A DNA stretch of 64,000 nucleotides from Shewanella corallii (GCF_023349125.1 NZ_JAKIKT010000011.1:1-64000), one strand, 5' to 3'. Counted from the stretch's first letter, positions 43,155 through 52,323 are shown. The notes: generated by a model not told the origin, from the sequence alone. Numbers and translations: made by a program.

Positions 43155-43304
43155 TGTGTTGTCCTGTTATCGCCTGAGTTGCCTATTTTTGCTGACACCG
43201 ACTAGATTTAATTTATGGCATGCACTTGCCGACCAGATTAAGTGTAGGTCACAGGGGAGTTTTTTGTGGCAAATGGCCCATAACCGGGCAAAGAGGACAA
43301 CACA

Positions 43305-44390
43305 GTGGAAACTAAAACAAAATCGAACGTGTTGATCGTGGACGATGCACCTGAAAACCTGCAGCTGCTGAATGGCTTGCTGAAGGACAGTTATCAGGTC
43401 AAAGCCGCCAACAATGGCGAGCGCGCACTGGAGATAGTGGAAAAAACGCCCATAGATATCATATTGCTCGATGTTGTTATGCCAATGATGGATGGCTATG
43501 AGGTCTGCCGCCGCCTTAAGGCAGATAGTAAGTATTCTGATATTCCGGTGATTTTTCTTACCGCCAAAGACTCAAGCAGGGATGAGCAGTACGGCTTTGA
43601 TTTGGGGGCCAGCGACTACATTGCCAAGCCGGTGAGTCCGCCCGTGGTGCTGGCCCGGGTGCGTACGCATCTGCAGGTAAAAGCGTCTCAGGATTTTCTG
43701 AAAGATCAGAACTCCTTCCTTGAAGCGGAAGTTCGCAAGCGGATGAAGCAGGTCAGCGAAGTGCAGGATGTGACTATCTCGGCGCTGGCCAGTCTGGCCG
43801 AAACCCGGGATCAGGAAACCGGTTACCATATTCGCCGCACCCAGTGGTATGTGAAGTTGTTGGCTGAGAAAGTGAAGGATCACCCCAGATTTTGTGATGA
43901 GTTGACCCCGGAAATCATTGATGCCTTTTTTAAGTCTGCGCCTTTGCATGATGTGGGTAAAGTGGGTATCGCCGACAACGTGCTGCTAAAACCGGGCAAG
44001 CTGACCGCTGAAGAGTTCGAAATCATGAAGGGGCACGCCTACCTTGGGTTCCATGCGCTGGAGATGGCGGAGCAGGAGATAGGTACGGAGGATTCCTTTT
44101 TGACCGCAGCCAAGGATATTGCCCACTATCACCATGAAAAGTGGGATGGCAGTGGTTATCCCAATGGTTTGAGCGGTGAGGATATTCCATTGTCGGCCCG
44201 CTTGATGGCGATTGCCGATGTGTACGACGCGCTGATCAGTAAGCGTGTATACAAGGATGCCATGCCCCATGACAAGGCGCTGGAAATTATCCGCGAAGGG
44301 CGCGGCAGTCACTTCGACCCGGACCTGATCGATGCCTTCTTTGAAATTGAACATCAGTTTATGGAGATCGCCGAGAAGTACAAAGACTGA
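43305..44390 (+). CDS. Response regulator with HD-GYP phosphodiesterase domain
   Basis: 361 residues. The receiver domain (1-125, acceptor in IILLDVVMPMMDGYEV) is joined by a short helix to an HD-GYP domain with HDVGKVGIADNVLLKPGKLT (His215-Asp216) and HHEKWDGSGYPNGLSG, including the GYP triad. This predicts phosphorylation-controlled hydrolysis of c-di-GMP. The start is GTG at 43305 with GAGGA upstream. It is divergent from the hybrid kinase and opposes the globin cyclase in c-di-GMP metabolism. Confidence 0.92.
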   Translation: METKTKSNVLIVDDAPENLQLLNGLLKDSYQVKAANNGERALEIVEKTPIDIILLDVVMPMMDGYEVCRRLKADSKYSDIPVIFLTAKDSSRDEQYGFDLGASDYIAKPVSPPVVLARVRTHLQVKASQDFLKDQNSFLEAEVRKRMKQVSEVQDVTISALASLAETRDQETGYHIRRTQWYVKLLAEKVKDHPRFCDELTPEIIDAFFKSAPLHDVGKVGIADNVLLKPGKLTAEEFEIMKGHAYLGFHALEMAEQEIGTEDSFLTAAKDIAHYHHEKWDGSGYPNGLSGEDIPLSARLMAIADVYDALISKRVYKDAMPHDKALEIIREGRGSHFDPDLIDAFFEIEHQFMEIAEKYKD

Positions 44391-44407
44391 CTGGTCAACA
44401 TGTTATT

Positions 44408-44434
44408 AAAAAGCCGGGCACCGCCCGGCTTTTT
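44408..44434. terminator. Bidirectional terminator
   Basis: AAAAAGCCGGGC / GCCCGGCTTTTT around ACC, between the convergent HD-GYP and ETF-QO genes. Confidence 0.93.
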
Positions 44435-44464
44435 ACGTTTCAGTGGTCCTGCCCTGAAACAGGA

Positions 44465-46114
44465 TTACATATTCGGATAGTTGGGGCCGCCGCCACCCTC
44501 AGGGGTGACCCAGGTGATGTTTTGACTTGGGTCCTTGATATCACAGGTTTTACAGTGGATGCAGTTCTGACTGTTAATCACAAACTTTGGCTGACCTTCA
44601 TCCTCAACAATCTCATATACTCCTGCAGGGCAGTAACGCTGGGCCGGCTCATCATATTTGATCAGATTCACCTGCACCGGAATATTAGGGTCGGTCAGCT
44701 TGAGATGACAGGGCTGGTCTTCCTCGTGATAGGTGTTGGACAGATAGACAGAAGAGAGTTTGTCGAAGGTGAGTTTGCCGTCCGGCTTGGGATACTCAAT
44801 CTTTGGATAGTCGCTGGCGGCCGCCATCTGGGCATAGTCCGGCTTGTCATCCCGCAAGGTGACAGGGAATTTGCCGCCAAACCAGTTTTGGTCCACATAG
44901 TTGAACGCGCCACCCAGCAAGGTGCCGAACTTGTGCATGGCCGGGCCAAAGTTGCGGGAGCGGTAAAGCTCCTCATGGAGCCAGGATTGCTCAAACCTGT
45001 CCTGGAAGCAGTTCAGATCTTTGCCGCCCTCTACGCCAGCCATCAGAGCTTCGCCCAGCGTATCCGCTGCCAGCATGCCACTCTTAATCGCTGTGTGGGT
45101 GCCTTTAATCTTGGCGAAGTTCAGGGTACCGGCGTCGCAGCCGATCATCAGGCCACCGGGGAAGCTCATCTTGGGCAGTGAGTTCAGGCCGCCCTTGGCA
45201 ATGGCGCGAGCACCATAGGTAACCCTTTCACCACCGGCCAGATTGGTGGCAATCACAGGATGGGTCTTGAAGCGTTGGAACTCATCAAAGGGGCTCAGGT
45301 GTGGGTTTGAGTAGTTAAGGTCAACAATCAGGCCTACTACTACTTGATTGTTCTCCAAATGATAGAGGAAGCCACCGCCCGATGCGCCTTGATTCAGTGG
45401 CCAGCCCCCACTGTGGACCACCTTGCCAGGCTGGTGAAGCTCATCCGGTACTGTCCACAACTCTTTAAAGCCCAGGCCATAGTGTTGAGGTGATTTGCCG
45501 TTATCCAGGTGGAATTGTTCAATCAGCTGTTTGCCCAGATGGCCGTGACACCCTTCAGACAACACAGTGTACTTGGCGTGCAGTTCCATACCCGGCATAT
45601 GGCCATCTTTTGGTTGACCATCGGCACCTATGCCCATATCGCCAATCAGTATGCCTTTGACGCTGCCATCTTCGTGGTACAGCATTTCACTGGCGGCAAA
45701 GCCGGGGAAGATTTCAACGCCCATCTCTTCAGCCTGTTCGGCGAGCCAGCGGCACAGGTTACCCACGCTGATAATATAGTTGCCCTGATTGTGCATACTT
45801 CTGGGCGTCAGCGACTCGGGCATCAGCTTTGAGTCACTTTCAGACTTAAACAGATAAATTTCATCGTGGCTGACAGGGGTATGCAGTGGGGCTCCACGCT
45901 CCTGCCAGTCAGGGAAGAGTTCGGTCAGTACTTTGGGCTCGAACACGGCACCGGACAGAATATGGGCACCCACTTCGGAGCCTTTTTCTACCACGCATAC
46001 CGTCAGTTCTTTGCCTGAATCCCTGGAAATCTGCATCAGGCGGCAAGCGGTGGCCAGGCCGGCCGGACCTGCGCCCACGATGACAACATCAAACTCCATA
46101 AATTCGCGTTCCAT
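44465..46114 (-). CDS. Electron transfer flavoprotein-ubiquinone oxidoreductase
   Basis: 549 residues. N-terminal FAD-binding DVVIVGAGPAGLATACRLM, the EKGSEVGAHILSGAVFEP block, and a C-terminal 4Fe-4S motif in YCPAGVYEI...CIHCKTCDIKDPSQNITW are diagnostic. The enzyme takes electrons from ETF (fatty-acid and amino-acid acyl-CoA dehydrogenases) to the quinone pool at the inner membrane. GAGGGAGA precedes the ATG. It is monocistronic and divergent from moaA. Confidence 0.95.
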   Translation of the reverse strand: MEREFMEFDVVIVGAGPAGLATACRLMQISRDSGKELTVCVVEKGSEVGAHILSGAVFEPKVLTELFPDWQERGAPLHTPVSHDEIYLFKSESDSKLMPESLTPRSMHNQGNYIISVGNLCRWLAEQAEEMGVEIFPGFAASEMLYHEDGSVKGILIGDMGIGADGQPKDGHMPGMELHAKYTVLSEGCHGHLGKQLIEQFHLDNGKSPQHYGLGFKELWTVPDELHQPGKVVHSGGWPLNQGASGGGFLYHLENNQVVVGLIVDLNYSNPHLSPFDEFQRFKTHPVIATNLAGGERVTYGARAIAKGGLNSLPKMSFPGGLMIGCDAGTLNFAKIKGTHTAIKSGMLAADTLGEALMAGVEGGKDLNCFQDRFEQSWLHEELYRSRNFGPAMHKFGTLLGGAFNYVDQNWFGGKFPVTLRDDKPDYAQMAAASDYPKIEYPKPDGKLTFDKLSSVYLSNTYHEEDQPCHLKLTDPNIPVQVNLIKYDEPAQRYCPAGVYEIVEDEGQPKFVINSQNCIHCKTCDIKDPSQNITWVTPEGGGGPNYPNM

Positions 46115-46332
46115 TCTCCCTCACTCCTTTTGTTGTCCCGGTGATTTTCCAATTGTTTTTGTTGTTTTATTGGACGGGGTTGAGATTTTTTGTCCACCAT
46201 ACCCCAAATTCGTACTGTGTCCCAGCGAGAGATAATGTGCGGCATGGTTCAATATTTATTTTTTATGGGTGACCAGTGTCACAAATAGTTCACGCAAAGG
46301 TTAACGCCTGGATGAATTAGCGGCAATTCAGG

Positions 46333-46362
46333 TGTTAATTCGACGATTTTTGAGCATATAAT
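46333..46362 (+). promoter_or_regulatory. Probable moaA promoter
   Basis: A perfect -10 TATAAT at 46357-46362 with a weak -35 (TGTTAA) 18 bases upstream. Transcription would start just ahead of the riboswitch. Confidence 0.6.
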
Positions 46363-46373
46363 GCGGTATTGAC

Positions 46374-46475
46374 GGTTCTCCGAGCTTCTAACCCTACGTC
46401 CACATGATACGGGTTGTTAGCCGTGGTGAAAAAGCCACCGGGGTGAAGAAAGAAATGACTTCGCCTCCCGTGTTT
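46374..46475 (+). promoter_or_regulatory. Moco riboswitch (Moco RNA motif) upstream of moaA
   Basis: The leader contains the conserved segments of the Moco motif in order: CTCCGAGCTTCTAACCCT, its pairing partner GGGTTGTTAGCCGTGG, then AGCCACCGGGG and the 3' CGCCTCCCG just upstream of the moaA ribosome site. The helices CTAACCC/GGGTTGT and GTGG/CCAC are readable by eye. In E. coli this RNA represses moaA when cofactor is plentiful. The 3' block lies close to the moaA Shine-Dalgarno, which suggests translational control. Confidence 0.82.
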
Positions 46476-46487
46476 GGAAAGGTGATC

Positions 46488-47468
46488 ATGTCCCTGCTTC
46501 AAGACGACTTCGGTCGCAAATTTCAATATTTGCGCATGTCGGTTACCGATGTGTGTAATTTCAAATGCAGCTACTGTCTGCCTGACGGCTATCGTCCGGA
46601 CGGTAAGCCCAAGTTTCTTAATCTCAATGAGATTGAAAACCTGATCAGTGCCTTCGCCAAAGTGGGTACCCGCAAGGTACGTATTACCGGCGGTGAGCCA
46701 ACCCTGCGCAAAGACTTCACTGACATAGTGCGTCTGGTGGCAGACCATCAGGATATTCGCACTGTGGCGACTACTACCAATGGTTATCGCCTGGCCCAGC
46801 ACGCCAAAGAGTGGTACGACGCAGGCCTGCGCCGTATCAATGTCTCTGTGGATAGCCTGGACCCGCGCATGTTTTACCAGATCACCGGCGAGAACAAGTT
46901 CGATGAGGTGATGCGGGGAATCGATGCGGCGCTGGAAGCCGGTTTCGAGCGGGTAAAGGTGAATGCGGTTCTGCTGAAAGATCTCAATGACAAAGATCTG
47001 CCTGCTTTCCTTAACTGGATTAAGGGCACGCCAATCGACCTGAGATTTATCGAGCTGATGGAAACCGGTCTTGGTCATGATTACTTCAAGGCCCACCATC
47101 TGGCGGGTGCCGATATTCGTGCGCAACTGCTGCAAAGCGGTTGGAGCAAAGATATCAGCAGCAGTGAAGATGGTCCGGCACAAAACTTCAGCCACCCTGA
47201 TTACCAGGGGCGTATCGGTCTGATCATGCCCTATGAGCAGAACTTCTGCGCCAGTTGTAACCGACTGCGGGTATCCGCCAAGGGTAAGCTGCACCTGTGC
47301 CTGTTTACCGAGTCAGGTGTCGACCTGAGGGATCTGCTGCAGTCCCCTGAGCAACAGGGTGAGTTGATTGAGCGGCTGCATCAGCAGCTGCACAACAAGA
47401 AAGAAACCCACTATCTGCACCAGGGTGTGACCGGGGTAACCCAGCATCTGGCATCGATTGGCGGCTGA
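46488..47468 (+). CDS. moaA: GTP 3',8-cyclase (MoaA)
   Basis: 326 residues. N-terminal radical SAM motif CNFKCSYC (Cx3Cx2C), the TGGEPTLRKD block, and the C-terminal second cluster Cys motif CASCNRLRVSAKGKLHLC. The C-terminal GG of the family is present (SIGG). The ATG at 46488 follows AAAGG; an upstream in-frame ATG at 46404 lies inside the riboswitch. It catalyses the first step of molybdenum cofactor synthesis, GTP to cyclic pyranopterin precursor, together with MoaC. First gene of moaABCDE-modABC. Confidence 0.96.
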   Translation: MSLLQDDFGRKFQYLRMSVTDVCNFKCSYCLPDGYRPDGKPKFLNLNEIENLISAFAKVGTRKVRITGGEPTLRKDFTDIVRLVADHQDIRTVATTTNGYRLAQHAKEWYDAGLRRINVSVDSLDPRMFYQITGENKFDEVMRGIDAALEAGFERVKVNAVLLKDLNDKDLPAFLNWIKGTPIDLRFIELMETGLGHDYFKAHHLAGADIRAQLLQSGWSKDISSSEDGPAQNFSHPDYQGRIGLIMPYEQNFCASCNRLRVSAKGKLHLCLFTESGVDLRDLLQSPEQQGELIERLHQQLHNKKETHYLHQGVTGVTQHLASIGG

Positions 47469-47521
47469 TATTGCCGCCAGCGATGCGCCATCGCGTTTGA
47501 ACAATTTAAGTTGGAAGCTTT

Positions 47522-48043
47522 ATGGGACACTGTACTCAAAGCCAGTTTCAGCCGCTGAATATTGCCGTGCTGACCCTGTCGGATACCCGTACCTTTGACA
47601 ATGATACCTCTGGTCAGTTTCTGGAAGATGCACTGACTGAAGCCGGCCACAAGCTGGTGGACCGCAAATTGATCAAAGATGACAAGTACCTTATCCGCAG
47701 CGTGATCTCTCAGTGGATTGCCGATGAGAATGTGCAGGTTGTGATCTCAACCGGTGGCACAGGTTTCACCAAAAGGGACAATACCCCGGAAGCCGTGAGC
47801 GTGTTGTTTGACCGCAGCATTGAAGGTTTCGGCGAACTGTTTCGTCATTTAAGTTTTCTGGAGCTGGGCAGCTCCACTGTGCAGTCTCGTGCCCTGGGTG
47901 GCATGGCCAATGGCACAGCAATATTTTGTCTGCCCGGTTCAACCGGCGCCTGCCGCACTGGCTGGAAGATTCTGGCCGAGCAGCTGGACGCACGCCACAG
48001 ACCCTGTAATTTCGTGCCTCACCTGAAGTCGGTGGCAGAATAA
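47522..48043 (+). CDS. moaB: Molybdenum cofactor biosynthesis protein B
   Basis: 173 residues of the MoaB/MogA family, with LTLSDTRTFDNDTSG, STGGTGFTKRDNTPEAV and FCLPGSTGACRTGWKIL. MogA/MoaB proteins adenylylate molybdopterin before metal insertion; E. coli MoaB itself appears inactive, but where no MogA is nearby MoaB may do the job. No mogA is seen in this window. Confidence 0.93.
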   Translation: MGHCTQSQFQPLNIAVLTLSDTRTFDNDTSGQFLEDALTEAGHKLVDRKLIKDDKYLIRSVISQWIADENVQVVISTGGTGFTKRDNTPEAVSVLFDRSIEGFGELFRHLSFLELGSSTVQSRALGGMANGTAIFCLPGSTGACRTGWKILAEQLDARHRPCNFVPHLKSVAE

Positions 48044-48059
48044 ACGTTAAGGATTTCCC

Positions 48060-48536
48060 ATGACCCAGGCTTTTACCCATATCAATGCCGACGGCAACGC
48101 TCACATGGTTGATGTGACCGACAAACAGGTTACCGAGCGCGAAGCCCGTGCCGAGGCTTTTATCGAAATGGCGCCGGATACGCTGGCAATGATTATGAGC
48201 GGCAGTCACCACAAGGGTGATGTGTTCGCCACTGCCCGTATCGCAGGTATTCAGGCCGCCAAGAAAACCTCAGACCTTATTCCTCTGTGTCACCCATTGA
48301 TGCTGACCAAGGTTGAGGTAGAGCTTGAGCCTCAGGTTGAACATAACCGTGTGCGCATTACCTCTCTGTGCAAGCTGTCCGGTAAGACAGGCGTAGAGAT
48401 GGAGGCCCTGACAGCGGCCTCTGCTGCAGCCCTGACCATCTATGACATGTGTAAGGCGGTGCAGAAAGATATGGTGATTACCCAGGTTCGCCTGCTGGAG
48501 AAGCGTGGCGGAAAATCCGGTCACTTCAAGGTGTAA
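48060..48536 (+). CDS. moaC: Cyclic pyranopterin monophosphate synthase
   Basis: 158 residues, normal length. Family blocks HINADGNAHMVDVTDKQ, AGIQAAKKTSDLIPLCHPL and GVEMEALTAASAAALTIYDMCKAVQKDM with the catalytic Lys are intact. It converts the MoaA product to cPMP. It ends four bases before moaD. Confidence 0.96.
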   Translation: MTQAFTHINADGNAHMVDVTDKQVTEREARAEAFIEMAPDTLAMIMSGSHHKGDVFATARIAGIQAAKKTSDLIPLCHPLMLTKVEVELEPQVEHNRVRITSLCKLSGKTGVEMEALTAASAAALTIYDMCKAVQKDMVITQVRLLEKRGGKSGHFKV

Positions 48537-48540
48537 TAAG

Positions 48541-48792
48541 ATGATTAATGTACTGTTTTTTGCTCAGGTTCGTGAGCTTCTGGGCACGGCCAAAGTTGAA
48601 GTGGCCTTCGATGAAAGCCTGACCACTACTGAAGCCCTGCGCGCCCATCTGGCGGCACAGGACGAGAAGTGGGGCCGGGTGATGGCCAACGATAAGCTGC
48701 TGGTGGCGGTGAATCAGACCATCAGCAACTGGGAAGCTGGTGTCAAAGATGGCGACGAAGTGGCCTTCTTCCCACCGGTTACCGGAGGTTAA
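48541..48792 (+). CDS. moaD: Molybdopterin synthase small (sulfur-carrier) subunit
   Basis: 83 residues of the ubiquitin-like fold, ending in the essential Gly-Gly (FFPPVTGG) that is thiocarboxylated by MoeB. The ATG at 48541 overlaps the preceding sequence closely, and the frame upstream belongs to moaC. Confidence 0.95.
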   Translation: MINVLFFAQVRELLGTAKVEVAFDESLTTTEALRAHLAAQDEKWGRVMANDKLLVAVNQTISNWEAGVKDGDEVAFFPPVTGG

Positions 48793-48793
48793 T

Positions 48794-49243
48794 ATGATTC
48801 GGGTTCAGACTCAGGATTTCGACGTACCAACCGAGTACGCCAGAATTGCCGTCGACCACAGTGACGGCGCTGTTGTGACCTTCGTGGGTAAAGTGCGTGA
48901 TTTCAACGACGGCAGCAGTGTGACCGACCTGACCCTGGAGCACTATCCGGGCATGACAGAGTCTGTGCTGGAGCAGATTGAGGCTGAGGCCCGCGAGCGC
49001 TGGCCCCTGAACCATGTCACCATTATCCACCGTGTGGGGACTATGGCTCTGGGTGAGCAGATCGTCTTTATTGGCGTATCCAGTGCCCACCGCAAGGCTG
49101 CTTTTGCTGCCTGTGAGTTCCTGATCGATTTCCTTAAAACCAAGGCACCTTTCTGGAAACTGGAAGCCGGTGAGCAGGGTGAGCACTGGGTGGAAGCCCG
49201 TGACTCCGACGAGCAGGCTGCCAAAATGTGGGAACAGGAGTAA
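48794..49243 (+). CDS. moaE: Molybdopterin synthase catalytic subunit
   Basis: 149 residues with VTFVGKVRDFNDG, LTLEHYPGMTE, HRVGTMALGEQIVFIGVSSAHRKAAFAACEFLID and KTKAPFWKLE, all family signatures including the catalytic Lys. It partners MoaD to insert the dithiolene sulfurs. One base separates it from moaD, and the ribosome site GGAGG lies in the moaD end. Confidence 0.96.
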   Translation: MIRVQTQDFDVPTEYARIAVDHSDGAVVTFVGKVRDFNDGSSVTDLTLEHYPGMTESVLEQIEAEARERWPLNHVTIIHRVGTMALGEQIVFIGVSSAHRKAAFAACEFLIDFLKTKAPFWKLEAGEQGEHWVEARDSDEQAAKMWEQE

Positions 49244-49249
49244 TCTGCT

Positions 49250-50050
49250 GTGAAAATCCTGACCCGGTCGCTGTCGCGATTCCTGATGTCCATCTCTTTG
49301 GGGCTGGGGATATTGCTGCCAACGCTGATGGTACCGGCCTTTGCTGATACTCCGGCGATTGCTGCTGCAGCCAATATCAAGTTTGCCCTCGACGACATCG
49401 CCAAAGGCTTTACCCGTGACACGGGACACAGGGTCAGAATCTCCTATGGTTCCTCCGGCAACTTTGTTGCCCAGATTAAAAATGGTGCACCGTTTCAGCT
49501 GTTTATGTCGGCGGATGAGAAGTATATCCATCAACTGACGGCGGACGGTCTGGTGAGCGCTGAGCCGGTGGAATACGCCGTCGGTCGGTTGGCTCTGGCG
49601 GCACCGAAAAACTCGCCACTGACCCTGGATACAGAGCTTAATGGCCTTAAGGCCATGCTGGTGGCGGGAAAAATTAAGCGCTTTGCCATCGCCAACCCTG
49701 AACATGCCCCCTATGGAGAGCGTGCCAAAGAGTACCTTGAGCACTTCAGCCTGTGGCAGCAAGCCGAGCCCAAACTCATCTATGGTGAAAATGCCTCTCA
49801 GGCGGCGCAGTTCGCTATCAGTGGTTCAACGCAGGGCGGCATAGTGCCTTTGTCGCTGGTAAAAGCGCCGCAGTTTATGGCCCGCGCCAACTATATTGAG
49901 TTGCCGAATGAATTCCACGGCAGTCTGGCTCAGGATATGGTGCTGCTGCCCAATGCCGGAGAAGTGGCGCAATCTTTCTATCAGTATCTGCAGTCCGACA
50001 GGGCCAGGCAGGTATTCCTCAACTACGGATTCGGTCTGCCGGCTGAATAG
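49250..50050 (+). CDS. modA: Molybdate ABC transporter substrate-binding protein
   Basis: 266 residues. Signal peptide (about 1-34, ending AFA) and ModA signatures AAAANIKFALDDIAKGF, SYGSSGNFVAQIKNGAPFQLFMSADEKY and ANPEHAPYGERAKEYLEH. It binds molybdate or tungstate in the periplasm. The start is GTG at 49250, six bases after moaE, so transport and cofactor synthesis share a transcript. Confidence 0.95.
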   Translation: MKILTRSLSRFLMSISLGLGILLPTLMVPAFADTPAIAAAANIKFALDDIAKGFTRDTGHRVRISYGSSGNFVAQIKNGAPFQLFMSADEKYIHQLTADGLVSAEPVEYAVGRLALAAPKNSPLTLDTELNGLKAMLVAGKIKRFAIANPEHAPYGERAKEYLEHFSLWQQAEPKLIYGENASQAAQFAISGSTQGGIVPLSLVKAPQFMARANYIELPNEFHGSLAQDMVLLPNAGEVAQSFYQYLQSDRARQVFLNYGFGLPAE

Positions 50051-50061
50051 GAAACTGGACT

Positions 50062-50733
50062 ATGGATTGGGAAGCCCTGTGGTTGTCCGTCAAGCTGAGT
50101 GCCATCACAGTTATTGTTTTGATCCCTATGGCGGTTCTTACCGGCAGGGCGCTGGCCTATGGTCAGTTCCGGGGTAAGTCCTGGGTTGAGGCCCTGATCA
50201 TGGTGCCTCTGGTGCTGCCTCCCACTGTAATTGGTTATTACCTTTTAGTCGGACTGGGCAGTCAAAGCTGGCTGGGACAGTTGATTGAAAGCCTGTTTGG
50301 TCAGCAGCTGGTGTTCCATTTTTCCGGTCTGGTGGTGGCGTCAGTTATCGTCAATATTCCCTTTGCAGTGCAGCCGATTCAGCGCGCTTTTGAAACCATT
50401 CCCCAGGATGTGCGGGATGCCGCTGCCTGTTGCGGTATGAACCGCTGGACCTCACTGTGGCGGATTGAACTGCCCATGGTATGGCCAGGTGTCCTGACCG
50501 CGGTTGTGCTCTGTTTCTCCCATGTGCTGGGGGAGTTTGGCGTGGTGTTGATGATGGGCGGTAATATTGCCGGCGAAACCAAGACTATCTCCATTGCTAT
50601 TTACGACAGTGTACAGGCGTTTGACTTCAATGCTGCCGGTACCATGTCGCTGGTGCTGCTGCTGTTCGCGATTACTGCATTGGCCCTGACGACCAGTTTC
50701 ACCCGTCGTTTGGGAGGTCAGCATGGCCGTTGA
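50062..50733 (+). CDS. modB: Molybdate ABC transporter permease
   Basis: 223 residues with five to six transmembrane segments and the EAA loop typical of ABC permeases (FETIPQDVRDAAACCGMNRWTSLWRIELPMVWPGVLTA). Also the LGEFGVVLMMGGNIAGET block of ModB. It overlaps modC by 11 bases. Confidence 0.95.
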   Translation: MDWEALWLSVKLSAITVIVLIPMAVLTGRALAYGQFRGKSWVEALIMVPLVLPPTVIGYYLLVGLGSQSWLGQLIESLFGQQLVFHFSGLVVASVIVNIPFAVQPIQRAFETIPQDVRDAAACCGMNRWTSLWRIELPMVWPGVLTAVVLCFSHVLGEFGVVLMMGGNIAGETKTISIAIYDSVQAFDFNAAGTMSLVLLLFAITALALTTSFTRRLGGQHGR

Positions 50734-51820
50734 TCTGCATTGCCGGGTTAATCAAACCCTGCCAATCCCGCTGAATGCTGATTTCACCTGCCATGCCGGT
50801 GAAGTGCTGGCTGTAGTGGGGCCTTCCGGTGGCGGTAAAACCACTTTGCTGCGAATGATAGCCGGTCTGGGCAAACCCACTCAGGGTGAGATCCGCAGTG
50901 GCGATACTGTCTGGTTCGACAATAACGGTACCTGTTTGTCGCCTCAGGCCAGACACATTGGCTATGTACCCCAGCACTTCGGCCTGTTCCCCAATCTGAC
51001 TGCGCTGCAAAACGTGGTCAGCGCGCTGGATCATATCCCTCTGGATGAGAGAGTGCCCAGAGCACTGGACTGGCTGGAGCGGGTGAACCTGCAGGGGATG
51101 CCGGACCGTTTGCCATCCCAGCTGTCCGGTGGCCAAAAACAGCGTGTGGCGCTGGCGCGTGCATTGGCGCGGGAACCCTCGATTCTGCTGCTGGATGAGC
51201 CTTTCTCCGCAGTAGACAGAGAAACCCGGGAGCGCCTGTATCTGGAACTGGCCAGATTGAAATCTCAGTTGGCTGTGCCTGTGATTATGGTGACCCATGA
51301 TCTTAACGAGGCGCTGCTGCTGGCTGACCGCATGATACTGATCAGTCAGGGTAAAATGCTGCAACAGGGCAAACCCCATGAGGTGCTTGCCCGTCCCCGT
51401 AATGAAGCCGTTGCCCGACAGATGGGCCTGCGTAATCTGTTTAATGCCCATGTGGTGGCTCAGGATGAAGAGCAGGGCATTACCTGGCTGAAGATGGGCG
51501 AGATACTGATCGCCAGCGATTATGGCGGCAGTTTGGATATTGGCAGTAAGGTGCGTTGGGTTATCCCCAATCAGGGCATCCGCTTTAACGCTATTGCCAG
51601 TGGCCGTTTATGTCGCAGCTTCAACAAGCTGGATGTGATTATTGACTCCATGCTGGTGATGGGTGAAACCGTGCGGCTTATCTGTAATGTGGTGGGGATT
51701 GAGGGGCAATTGAATACCGAAGTGCCGTTGCACCTGGCTACCAAGCTGGCGCTGGCGGAAGGTGTGCGTACTACAGTCGCGCTGAAATCTGACCAAATTC
51801 ATATCCTCGAACCTTGCTAA
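50723..51820 (+). CDS. modC: Molybdate ABC transporter ATP-binding protein
   Basis: 365 residues. Walker A GPSGGGKTTLLRMIAG, signature LSGGQKQRVALARAL, Walker B ILLLDEPFSAVD and switch His VTHDL are intact. The C-terminal third (about 260-360) is a TOBE/MOP-like domain that binds molybdate and may inhibit transport. Last gene of the moa-mod run. I find no modE or ModE-type operator in the window. Confidence 0.95.
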   Translation: MAVDLHCRVNQTLPIPLNADFTCHAGEVLAVVGPSGGGKTTLLRMIAGLGKPTQGEIRSGDTVWFDNNGTCLSPQARHIGYVPQHFGLFPNLTALQNVVSALDHIPLDERVPRALDWLERVNLQGMPDRLPSQLSGGQKQRVALARALAREPSILLLDEPFSAVDRETRERLYLELARLKSQLAVPVIMVTHDLNEALLLADRMILISQGKMLQQGKPHEVLARPRNEAVARQMGLRNLFNAHVVAQDEEQGITWLKMGEILIASDYGGSLDIGSKVRWVIPNQGIRFNAIASGRLCRSFNKLDVIIDSMLVMGETVRLICNVVGIEGQLNTEVPLHLATKLALAEGVRTTVALKSDQIHILEPC

Positions 51821-51925
51821 GCATTTGGTTCCTTACCATTAACATTAGCGAAACTTAATCCGCGATTCACGGCAGCTTCAGTGGCTCTGAGCTAAGATAT
51901 CCCAAAAAATATGAGGGTATTCGCT

Positions 51926-52309
51926 ATGAGTAACAAAGCTGCTGCCATTTTGCTAATGGCTTCTCTGGTTTCAGCCAGCGCCATGGCTGCCTATACAGGT
52001 CCGGGTATTGACGCCCAGATCACCACTGCCAGCGCGGTTAAAGACGCCAAAGACGGCGCTAAAACCCAACTGACCGGAAAAATCATCAAGAGCCTGGGTG
52101 ACGAGAAGTACCAGTTCCAGGATGAATCCGGTGTTGTGGTGATTGAAATTGATGATGACCTGCTGCGCAACATTCATATTGATGAAAACACCCCGGTTGT
52201 ACTTGTGGGTGAAGTCGATAGTGACTGGAACGGTCAGGAAGTGGAAATTGACGTTATCAATCTGCTGAACGATACGCCCGCCACAGAGACTGTGGCAGAT
52301 CACAAGTAA
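51926..52309 (+). CDS. YgiW/YdeI-family OB-fold stress protein
   Basis: 127 residues. A signal peptide (SNKAAAILLMASLVSASAMA) is followed by a BOF domain: YTGPG, KDGAKTQLTGKIIKSLGDEKYQFQDESGVVVIEIDDD and the terminal VEIDVINLL. ATG 51926 has GAGGG upstream. In E. coli ygiW precedes qseBC; here a PepSY gene and a similar two-component system follow, so it may be part of an envelope-stress unit. Confidence 0.9.
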   Translation: MSNKAAAILLMASLVSASAMAAYTGPGIDAQITTASAVKDAKDGAKTQLTGKIIKSLGDEKYQFQDESGVVVIEIDDDLLRNIHIDENTPVVLVGEVDSDWNGQEVEIDVINLLNDTPATETVADHK

Positions 52310-52323
52310 TCTATCCTTAAACT

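Noticed and set aside
51821..51925. ModE box downstream of or within the moa-mod region
   Set aside because: I looked for a palindrome of the CGCTATAT-type and saw no credible match.
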